From contig PWGL01000011.1 in assembly GCA_003554465.1 (NCBI GenBank), positions 1 through 5,683 on the forward strand: DNA of 5,683 nt, given 5' to 3'. Within the stretch, counting starts at the first letter, position 1. Every line of letters starts with the position of its first letter. The notes under the pieces were generated by a model that ran no database searches, was not told the DNA's origin, and saw only the letters and a program-made list of their open reading frames with translations. Origin of the DNA: Candidatus Pacearchaeota archaeon. Lineage in GTDB: Archaea; Nanobdellota; Nanobdellia; Pacearchaeales; GW2011-AR1. This document shows, piece by piece, positions 1 to 5,683 of the stretch. A program made the translations under genes and the position numbers.

Positions 1-3
1 TTG

Positions 4-32
4 TTGAATAACAAAACAACTTAAAGTATAAT
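4..32 (+). promoter_or_regulatory. sigma70-type promoter of tRNA-Asn
   Basis: A perfect -10 hexamer TATAAT lies at 27-32. It is preceded by a -35-like TTGAAT at 4-9 (4 of 6 matches to TTGACA) with an optimal 17-bp spacer. The expected transcription start is around 39-40, only a few bases before the mature tRNA 5' end at 44. It lies on the presumed host side of the element, so the tRNA would keep its own promoter after integration. Both hexamers and the spacing are visible; use by the host polymerase is inferred. Confidence 0.7.
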
Positions 33-43
33 ACTCCTGTTAT

Positions 44-118
44 TCTGCGGTAGCTCAATGGTAGAGCAACCGGCTGTTAACCGGTAGGTTGCAGGTTCGA
101 GTCCTGCCCGCAGAGCCA
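44..118 (+). tRNA. tRNA-Asn (anticodon GTT), CCA encoded
   Basis: A complete cloverleaf can be drawn. The acceptor stem pairs 44-50 (TCTGCGG) with 108-114 (CCGCAGA) over 7 bp. The D stem pairs 53-56 with 64-67. The anticodon stem pairs 69-73 (ACCGG) with 81-85 (CCGGT) around the loop CTGTTAA, with anticodon GTT at 76-78, which reads Asn codons AAC/AAU. The variable loop is AGGTT, the T stem pairs 91-95 with 103-107, and the T loop is TTCGAGT. G115 is the discriminator base, followed by encoded CCA at 116-118. The gene is intact although a recombinase gene on the other strand overlaps bases 77-118. This fits integration that restored the tRNA 3' end with a copy carried by the element. Confidence 0.97.
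77..118. other. putative attachment site (element end) in tRNA-Asn 3' part
   Basis: An integrase gene ends inside the tRNA and is transcribed toward it, the usual layout at one end of a tRNA-integrated element. The att core should therefore lie in the 3' part of tRNA-Asn, somewhere between the anticodon loop and the CCA. The exact identity block and crossover dinucleotide cannot be set here because the second end of the element, which should carry a direct repeat of part of this segment, is not in the window. No second copy was seen in the remaining 5.5 kb. The tRNA overlap is observed; the att role is inferred. Confidence 0.55.
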
Positions 119-1591
119 TTTAGGACATTTAGATAATTCCAAGATAACATCGAACGGAGAAGCTAAGTTAAACTCTAGCTTTTTACCTTCTAACATTGGG
201 TTCTGAAGTAGGAAATTTAAAAATGCCCGTTTTTCAGAAGCTTCAGAACAGTTTTCAAATATTTCCATTGCCCTGCGAGCAACAGAAATCACTGTTGATA
301 CTGTTGTTTGGTAATCATAATCAGCCTGCCGATGCTCTGAAAGTTCGATTTCCAATCGTTGTAATTCATCTGCAAGTTCTTGATGTTTTTTGTCATATAT
401 GTCCTTAGTAATACTCTCTGCAATCAATGCATTCAATAAATTATCATCCCGCTTCTTAACATCATCGTAATCTTTACGTATACGATGCATTTGTTTTTTA
501 TGAAATTCTATCTCCGCTTCTGTTGTTTTACGCAATTCTTGAACTAATTCTTTTTGTATATCTTCTGATATATTTGAAAAACTATTCAGAACTTCATAAA
601 TTGGCTTTAATAAATCTTGCTCGTTGATATATTGTCTTTTACAAATACCCTTTGCATTTGTGCAAGAATAAAAAACATATTCTTTACCATTAGGCTTACA
701 TTTATATTCAGGAGTTATAGAGCATCCACATTTTTTACACTTTAACAAGCCTTTAAATATATAATCTCGAGATAAAACTTTGCTCGGTAAATTTCTGCGT
801 CCTAATCTCACTTCTTGACACTTATCAAACAAATCTTTAGTTATTAAACGAGGATAGATATGAGTATAGTGTCCATATTTTGGTGAAAAAGCAGTTCCAT
901 AATAAAAAGGGTTTTTTAATATGGTTTCAACGACACTTCTTGATATTATATTCCCTTGCTTACTTTTTAAACCCAAGGCTGTAATTTCATCTTTAATACT
1001 AGCAAAGGAATGATTGCCTGTAGAATATAATTCAAATGCTTTCTTGATTATATGCCCCCTCTCAGGGTCAATAACAAGGGTTTTATCTAGGTTAAGATAC
1101 CCAAGAGGAGAAGGTCCTAACCATTTCCCTTCTCTTCGTAACTGTTCAAAAGCCCTTCTTACATTATCACTTATTGCATCAGAATAGTATTTTGACAAAC
1201 CTAGTTTTATCCCAAACATAAATTTGTCCCCTGCATTCATTGAATTGTTTATTATTTGTGAATCAGATACAAAATGCAACTCTATCTCATCAGACACTGC
1301 CTTCTCGTAAAGCGATGCGACACTTTTATCAAAAATATCTCGAGATAGCCTATCTACTTTATCAAAACATATCACAATTTTCTCACGATGCTCATTAATA
1401 TTTTCTATTATTTTGCCAAATTCTACACGCTGAGCAGATTTATACCCTGTTTCATCAAAAGAATAGGATTTAATTATTTCGAAATTATTACATTCACAGT
1501 AATCTTTCATACGTGCAATTTGAGCAGGTAAAGAATGCCCTGTTTCTTTTTGCTCTTCCGTTGATACTCTGGCTATTATTATTGCTTTCAT
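77..1591 (-). CDS. large serine recombinase / site-specific integrase
   Basis: 504 aa, a normal length for large serine recombinases, which cut and religate att sites through a serine-DNA linkage. The resolvase-type catalytic domain covers about residues 1-150, with ARVSTEEQ placing the nucleophile at Ser10 and Arg8 beside it, and DRLSRD at 80-85. The recombinase DNA-binding domain (about 155-265) holds the typical LGPSPLGY and NPFYYG motifs. A zinc ribbon follows with Cys285, Cys288, Cys310 and Cys317, then a charged coiled-coil stretch at about 350-420. The ATG start has AGAG (1599-1602) 7 nt upstream. The last 13 residues (Trp492-Gly504) are antisense tRNA-Asn: Trp492 comes from the CCA and the TAA stop (77-79) from the anticodon loop. 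The gene follows the replication initiator by 54 bp on the same strand and may share its transcript. Function is confident; the target site is inferred from the overlap. Confidence 0.95.
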   Translation of the reverse strand: MKAIIIARVSTEEQKETGHSLPAQIARMKDYCECNNFEIIKSYSFDETGYKSAQRVEFGKIIENINEHREKIVICFDKVDRLSRDIFDKSVASLYEKAVSDEIELHFVSDSQIINNSMNAGDKFMFGIKLGLSKYYSDAISDNVRRAFEQLRREGKWLGPSPLGYLNLDKTLVIDPERGHIIKKAFELYSTGNHSFASIKDEITALGLKSKQGNIISRSVVETILKNPFYYGTAFSPKYGHYTHIYPRLITKDLFDKCQEVRLGRRNLPSKVLSRDYIFKGLLKCKKCGCSITPEYKCKPNGKEYVFYSCTNAKGICKRQYINEQDLLKPIYEVLNSFSNISEDIQKELVQELRKTTEAEIEFHKKQMHRIRKDYDDVKKRDDNLLNALIAESITKDIYDKKHQELADELQRLEIELSEHRQADYDYQTTVSTVISVARRAMEIFENCSEASEKRAFLNFLLQNPMLEGKKLEFNLASPFDVILELSKCPKWLCGQDSNLQPTG

Positions 1592-1645
1592 AATATTTCT
1601 CTAATTAATTACTACTATAAATATACTACAAAACCTCTCTACTTC

Positions 1646-2773
1646 TCAACATAGTGTCTTATTCTGCCTATCTTTCGTCTTATATGCAGTATAATTTTTC
1701 AAACTATTATTTATTCCAAGAACCCAATCCCTCAAACTACTTTTGGCAATAATCTTATTAGTATAGTTTAAATCATTTGCCATTCGATACCAAGTTCTAT
1801 CTTTGCACCTTTTGGAAAGAATAGCCCGTAACTGCCTAATACCGTTTTCATCTCTAGCAAGAACAAACAAGCCTAATAGATAAACAGCCTGCTTCGGCTT
1901 AAGATTTTTATCCTCTAATAAAATCCTCTGCAATGTTTCTTTAGGTCCAAAAGACAAAGAGAATAAGCACAAATTCCTTTCCAAAATTAACTTTTCCCAA
2001 TAGCTATAAATAATTTTCTGACTCATTCCCGAATCAAAGACATCTTGAAATGTCGGGTTTTCTTTGTAGCCTAAGTCTTTAAGCACTTTATTCATTTTCT
2101 GTTTTTGGCTTAATCTTACTTCAAATCTAAGAACCTCTTCTATTTGCTCTTCTTGAGTTAAATTTTCAAAAATATTTTGTTGATGAGAATCTATATCTTT
2201 ATCTATAGCCCTACTTTGAGGTTTTCTAAAATCTGCCATTTTATCGTAAATAACAAATTGGTGAGATTTCGTATGTGCATATAGACTCTGCCCATCATTA
2301 ATATATCTTGCACGAGCAAAATCAAATGTTTTTGGTAAATTAATTTTGTTAAGTTCAGATATTACATAATTCACTGTATATCCTCCTTCAATTGGTATAT
2401 TTCTAGAAAAATCTACAGAACTTACAACAGCATTTTTAAGCACAGAGTTAGATACAACTATTCCCATTATTCCTAATCGAGCCACAAATGTATTAATTAC
2501 TTCATCAAAATCTTTGTCCTCAACTTCATCTAGATTATTTAAATAAAGTAGTTTTGGTATAGAAAGCTCAATTTTAACATTGTCATCCTGCCCAAACCTC
2601 CGTTTATACCCTGTAAGTCTTGGAAAGTATTTCCCTGTTTCCTTCTCAATTTTACTCGGATTTCTCACATATTTAGAATAAAATTCTGTCTGAGAGTATA
2701 AATCCCATCCACTTATTCCAGAACGATAGCACATTGCCCTCTTGGGTATTAACAAACGTATCGTATCAATCAT
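1646..2773 (-). CDS. rolling-circle-type replication initiator (gene II/X- or Rep_trans-like)
   Basis: 375 aa from the ATG at 2771-2773. I recognise the pattern of phage/plasmid replication proteins of the filamentous-phage gene II/X family and related plasmid initiators, which nick one strand at the double-strand origin. Supporting features are the N-terminal MIDTIRLLIP strand, SIPKLLY at 71-77, VDFSRN at 120-125, the VIYDK motif at 174-178 and RFEVRLS at 216-222. The C-terminal third (about 270-375) is helical and basic, with no clear motif. A longer form starting from TTG at 2825-2827 exists. The ATG is preferred because it begins at the family N-terminus and overlaps the stop of the upstream small ORF by 8 bases, with no Shine-Dalgarno of its own, suggesting translational coupling. 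The catalytic tyrosine cannot be assigned by eye. A classical HUH motif is not obvious, so the exact family is uncertain. Confidence 0.72.
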   Translation of the reverse strand: MIDTIRLLIPKRAMCYRSGISGWDLYSQTEFYSKYVRNPSKIEKETGKYFPRLTGYKRRFGQDDNVKIELSIPKLLYLNNLDEVEDKDFDEVINTFVARLGIMGIVVSNSVLKNAVVSSVDFSRNIPIEGGYTVNYVISELNKINLPKTFDFARARYINDGQSLYAHTKSHQFVIYDKMADFRKPQSRAIDKDIDSHQQNIFENLTQEEQIEEVLRFEVRLSQKQKMNKVLKDLGYKENPTFQDVFDSGMSQKIIYSYWEKLILERNLCLFSLSFGPKETLQRILLEDKNLKPKQAVYLLGLFVLARDENGIRQLRAILSKRCKDRTWYRMANDLNYTNKIIAKSSLRDWVLGINNSLKNYTAYKTKDRQNKTLC

Positions 2774-2927
2774 AATTTGTTTTGCTAAATTTATAATTTT
2801 CAGGATTTTGTTTTTTATCTTGCTCAATTAACCAAGCAAAGACATTAATCAACCTATCCCTCTCTTCTAGTGAGAAATTTTTGTAATGTTTCTTTTTAAA
2901 TTTTGATTTAATATTATTCCGCATCAT
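2766..2927 (-). CDS. small protein upstream of and overlapping the replication initiator
   Basis: A 53-aa ORF beginning with tandem ATGs (2925-2927 and 2922-2924) and ending at TGA 2766-2768. The N-terminus is very basic (about residues 3-16, many Lys), followed by a likely amphipathic helix, SLEERDRLINVFAWLIEQDK (19-38). The codons read like a real protein, and the ORF overlaps the initiator start by 8 bases (ATGATTGA), the usual geometry of coupled genes. A stop lies directly before the first ATG, so the start cannot be further upstream. The nearest purine-rich element, AAAGAG (2941-2946), is about 13 nt away, with a hairpin between. I do not recognise the family. A role in replication control or as an initiator accessory protein is inferred only from position. 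Confidence 0.6.
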   Translation of the reverse strand: MMRNNIKSKFKKKHYKNFSLEERDRLINVFAWLIEQDKKQNPENYKFSKTNYD

Positions 2928-2940
2928 TTAATGCAGAATA
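2915..2940 (-). repeat. inverted repeat / hairpin enclosing the small-ORF start codon
   Basis: On the minus strand TATTCTGCAT (2940-2931) and ATGCGGAATA (2924-2915) pair over 10 bp with one U-G wobble in RNA, around a 6-nt loop TAAATG (2930-2925). The first ATG of the small ORF is the last three bases of that loop and the second ATG begins the 3' arm. It sits just upstream of the initiator gene. It could act as an RNA structure limiting translation of the coupled genes, as an operator, or as an origin-type hairpin. The pairing is visible; the function is inferred. Confidence 0.5.
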
Positions 2941-2985
2941 CTCTTTATGCGAAAGTGAAAATACTTACTTTGAAAAAACAGGTTT

Positions 2986-4068
2986 TTAAATGTCCCCTAT
3001 ATCTTTTGCTGTTTTCTTAGTTTTGATTGATTTGGCGTATCTAGTAACAACCTTTTTAATAGCATCGCTTGACATCTCTAAATCATACTTTTCTTTAAGA
3101 ATTTGGGAAATAACATCTTCTTTATAAACACCCGTTACAGGAAAAATTTCTCTATTCTTACAAATCTCAAGTAATTCTTTCTTAGGTTTCTGATATAAAT
3201 CGTAAATTAAACGATTTCTTCGCAAATTACTACTTCTTAATCGAGAAGGGCTAAAATCAAATTGTTTATAAAACGTGTTTTTATTTTTCAAATTTTCCTT
3301 AATAGTATCCCAATTATCTTCTATATAATTTAACACTTCGCCTTTTGTTGCATAGGGTTTTATTAAAACAAAATAACTATCAAAAAATTGAGATAGTAAC
3401 TTAGAGGTATCTTTATCAAAAAGATACTTACCGCTAAATGGTCCATCTTCTTTATTTGTCATATTATTTCTATCTGGAGAAAAATGAGCGACACTATAAT
3501 ATTTACAGTTTGGACACAAAGTTCTTTTGCGTATATAATTTTCAACACCTTTTTTACCTAAAAAAAGATATTTTTCAATATAATGAGATATTATTTGTGC
3601 ATCTAATAACTCAACCTCCATAAAAGAATTAAAGATTTCAATAACTTTCTTATTTAAAATTTTATTCTCTTTATTAAATTGGACAATCTCAGACTTTGTA
3701 AACAATGTTAAATGGTCTTCAACAGCTTTTAGATACGGTATCGAAATAATTTGGATATTATCTACTTCTTTCTGCCTTTGATAAAACTTATCAAACAATT
3801 CTTCAAAATCTTCATCCTGAAGTTCCAAGCCCGTATTTCTAACGTATTCAAAACAAAAGGAATAAAATATAAAGTTTTCTATTTCTTTCTTTGGTATCCT
3901 GCTTATAAAGTAACCAACTAATTCGAAGTCACTTTCAAAACCTTCTTCAGGAATATTTAAAGATTCTCTTGTTTTCTTGATAGTATCAATAAAACCTTCT
4001 TTGTTAACAAGCTTTTCATACAATAACAAGAATTTCTTTTCAAAATAATCTTTTGAATATTTCTTCAT
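2986..4068 (-). CDS. unknown protein encoded directly after the DNA methyltransferase
   Basis: 360 aa; family not recognised. The first 170 residues are helix-rich and acidic/lysine-rich. A lone CPNC pair (Cys185, Cys188) with His195 nearby hints at half of a metal site. Residues about 250-290 are basic, including LRSSNLRRNRL at 277-287. The C-terminus (about 285-345, with DLYQKPKKELLEIC and later SSDAIKKVVTRY) has the rhythm of a helix-turn-helix segment, suggesting DNA binding. I saw no PD-(D/E)XK, HNH or GIY-YIG nuclease signature. Only 18 bp separate it from the methyltransferase stop, so they are probably one operon. No Shine-Dalgarno precedes the ATG (the upstream bases are ACCTTCCTA), which suggests coupled or leader-independent translation. 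A restriction or specificity partner of the methyltransferase is possible from context only. Confidence 0.8.
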   Translation of the reverse strand: MKKYSKDYFEKKFLLLYEKLVNKEGFIDTIKKTRESLNIPEEGFESDFELVGYFISRIPKKEIENFIFYSFCFEYVRNTGLELQDEDFEELFDKFYQRQKEVDNIQIISIPYLKAVEDHLTLFTKSEIVQFNKENKILNKKVIEIFNSFMEVELLDAQIISHYIEKYLFLGKKGVENYIRKRTLCPNCKYYSVAHFSPDRNNMTNKEDGPFSGKYLFDKDTSKLLSQFFDSYFVLIKPYATKGEVLNYIEDNWDTIKENLKNKNTFYKQFDFSPSRLRSSNLRRNRLIYDLYQKPKKELLEICKNREIFPVTGVYKEDVISQILKEKYDLEMSSDAIKKVVTRYAKSIKTKKTAKDIGDI

Positions 4069-4086
4069 TAGGAAGGTTACTAATTG

Positions 4087-5683
4087 TTAATTATGTATAT
4101 ATTTATAAAAAGCTACCTTCTTACACTCATCCATTAAGTAAGCACTATCACCTAGATGTTTTTTATCAACAGCTACATCAAAATACAAAGCAAAAACTAA
4201 ATTATCTAAATATTCTTTAATTTCAGACTGCTTATCAAAATCAATACATTCCGTATATTTTAATTCTTGTATAGATAATTCTGTCTTTTCAGCATAATTA
4301 TCTTCAATTAATTCTTTAACCAATTCGACATTAGCTTTTATTTGCTGTTTAATCTCGTTATTATTTAAATCTGTTAGTATCAAGTTATTTCCTTCCACCC
4401 TTACCGAACTAAATTTTTGTTTTGAAGTTGTGAATTTTACAAAATCCTTAATTTGCTTTTCCTCCAAACTTAACATTTTTCTTGTTTGTTTGATTACTTC
4501 TTTTTTTATATGCTTATTCCCTCCATTAATTTTGGGGACTCTAATATATTTTTTTATTGGTAATATCGCCACTATATATTCTTTCTCCGAAGCTATCTTC
4601 AAATAAAATTCTAATATCTTTTTTGAAACAGGGGAATTTAACAATGAAAAGAGATATAACATTTCATTGTAATTATTCGATGTGATTATAGAGGAAGTAC
4701 CCATATTAAAAATTATTCGTTCAGATGTCAGATAAAACTTTTCAGGATTTTTAATTCTCCAAACAATACTATATTTGGGAGATAATGTGATATGCCCTTG
4801 ATTACTCCTTGTAAGCTCAATCTTATCATTATCATTAGGATAGTAATGTGTTGTATGATACTTTGAGTACCCAGAAAAATTTTTAAAGTCTAAAATTGAA
4901 TAATACCCCTCTTTTTTTTCTGAAGTTATAAGTTTTTTATTTAATATAAAGCCAACATCAAAGTAAAATTTGTCCTTAAACCTTGGCACTGAATTTTCAA
5001 ATAACCTATAAATATCAAAACTCTCTGACACTTCTTTATATTTTTGCGAGAATTTTACTAATTCAGGTGAATAAGTTAAAAAATTCCAATTATCAACATT
5101 TTTTAATAACTCTGATTGTAGAATTTTAGTTGTTATTTTCCCCCTGCTTTTAATATACTTCTCAAAATCAATACCATCTTTATCATCATAACTCGCATAA
5201 TTAGTAACTATAATCTTATGGTTTTCTTTAGGAACATCTTTCTTTAAAACAAAAATCAATGAAGAAGTCGGTACTGGTTTGTTTTGTTTTAAACCTCTAC
5301 CAATGAACATATTACCATAAAAAGTTATTATCTTTTCAATTATCGTAAATTTAGATAAATGATACCTTAGAACATCTAAATCATTAGCGGATAAAAGAGT
5401 TTGGGGGATGATATAACATAATTTCCCATTTTCTTTTAGCAATCCTAATCCTAATGCAATAAAAAAGGCATAAAGATTTGGTTTTGGGGGGTAGGTTTTT
5501 ATTCTGCCTGGCACAGTATTCAAATTCATCCCATAAACATTGCCCATATTAAAGGGCTCGTTTTTATCCTTAATTTTTACGGCAAAGTCAAATTTTTGCT
5601 TACAACACATATTATAACTAACATAAGGTGGATTCCCTATAACATAATCAAATCTTTCTCTACCACCATTTTTTTCTTGCAAA
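4087..5683 (-). CDS. N6-adenine DNA methyltransferase, Eco57I/TaqI-like, 5' end missing
   Basis: The frame runs off the right edge, leaving 532 codons of the C-terminal part; the apparent TTG at 5680-5682 is not a real start. Counting that TTG as residue 1, FDYVIGNPPY at 11-20 holds the amino-methyltransferase catalytic motif IV (NPPY), which positions the target adenine. Motif I for S-adenosylmethionine must lie upstream. Downstream come the usual conserved blocks, including LLKENGKLCYIIPQTLL (81-97). The region from about 255 to 385 resembles the TaqI-type target-recognition domain, with YLFSLLNSPVSKKILE at 343-358 and a PIKKYIRVP-type end at 375-383. The last 130 residues are charged and helical. 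The large size suggests a type II/IIG-like or defence-island methyltransferase rather than a small solitary one. A nuclease domain, if any, would be in the missing part. Confidence 0.9.
   Translation of the reverse strand, partial: LQEKNGGRERFDYVIGNPPYVSYNMCCKQKFDFAVKIKDKNEPFNMGNVYGMNLNTVPGRIKTYPPKPNLYAFFIALGLGLLKENGKLCYIIPQTLLSANDLDVLRYHLSKFTIIEKIITFYGNMFIGRGLKQNKPVPTSSLIFVLKKDVPKENHKIIVTNYASYDDKDGIDFEKYIKSRGKITTKILQSELLKNVDNWNFLTYSPELVKFSQKYKEVSESFDIYRLFENSVPRFKDKFYFDVGFILNKKLITSEKKEGYYSILDFKNFSGYSKYHTTHYYPNDNDKIELTRSNQGHITLSPKYSIVWRIKNPEKFYLTSERIIFNMGTSSIITSNNYNEMLYLFSLLNSPVSKKILEFYLKIASEKEYIVAILPIKKYIRVPKINGGNKHIKKEVIKQTRKMLSLEEKQIKDFVKFTTSKQKFSSVRVEGNNLILTDLNNNEIKQQIKANVELVKELIEDNYAEKTELSIQELKYTECIDFDKQSEIKEYLDNLVFALYFDVAVDKKHLGDSAYLMDECKKVAFYKYIHN

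Noticed and set aside
196..408. Plus-strand 70-codon open frame
   Set aside because: It lies fully antisense within the serine recombinase gene, has no ribosome site, and its composition reads like reverse-frame translation.
2774..2827. N-terminal extension of the replication initiator from TTG at 2825-2827
   Set aside because: It adds 18 residues overlapping the small ORF, has no ribosome site, and the family N-terminal strand begins at the internal ATG 2771-2773.
2928..2985. Promoter for the small ORF and initiator
   Set aside because: Several T-rich hexamers exist but no -35/-10 pair with acceptable spacing stands out, so no promoter is called.
2965..2990. AAAAAC/GTTTTT inverted repeat after the 360-aa protein as a terminator
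   Set aside because: The stem is almost purely A-T with a 2-4 nt loop, too weak to call an intrinsic terminator.
3438..3623. Plus-strand 61-codon open frame
   Set aside because: It is antisense within the 360-aa protein gene; rich in Tyr, Leu and Phe as expected for an AT-rich shadow frame.
40..5508. Word TTATTCTGC at 40-48, 1659-1667 and 5499-5507 (10-base TTATTCTGCC in the last two), with TATTCTGC again on the minus strand in the 2931-2940 hairpin arm
   Set aside because: The copies are short, lie in coding sequence in different frames, and show no extended identity or spacing; chance in AT-rich DNA is adequate, and the tRNA copy spans the 5' end rather than the 3' att region.
5680..5682. 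TTG as start codon of the methyltransferase
   Set aside because: It is at the window edge, and the SAM-binding motif I expected before NPPY is missing, so the gene continues beyond the window.

Overview
This AT-rich window looks like the edge of an integrated mobile element beside a host tRNA gene. At the left, about 43 bp of presumed host DNA carry a good sigma70-type promoter for an intact tRNA-Asn(GTT) with an encoded CCA. All protein genes lie on the minus strand and read leftward toward that tRNA. In transcription order they are: a 5'-truncated N6-adenine DNA methyltransferase (off the right edge to 4087), an unrecognised 360-aa protein (2986-4068), a 53-aa small protein (2766-2927), a rolling-circle-type replication initiator that overlaps it (1646-2773), and a large serine recombinase (77-1591).

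The recombinase frame runs into the tRNA. Its last 13 residues are the antisense of the tRNA 3' part, starting with the CCA, and its stop codon lies in the anticodon loop. This is the hallmark of an element integrated into the 3' end of a tRNA gene, so the left attachment site is placed at the tRNA. The other attachment site is outside the window.

The small ORF, replication initiator and integrase form a maintenance module suggestive of an integrating plasmid or phage-plasmid: site-specific integration and excision plus autonomous replication. The methyltransferase and the unknown protein downstream of it are a closely spaced pair and are probably cargo, plausibly a modification or restriction-modification/defence cassette, though no nuclease motif was recognised.

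Host: low GC, a TTGAAT-N17-TATAAT promoter, a tRNA with encoded CCA, and TGA used as a stop. The replication initiator resembles, from memory only, proteins of Candidate Phyla Radiation (Patescibacteria) genomes. That assignment is weak. TGA as a stop argues against the UGA-recoded groups (Absconditabacteria, Gracilibacteria). No gene-free stretch exceeds 300 bp.
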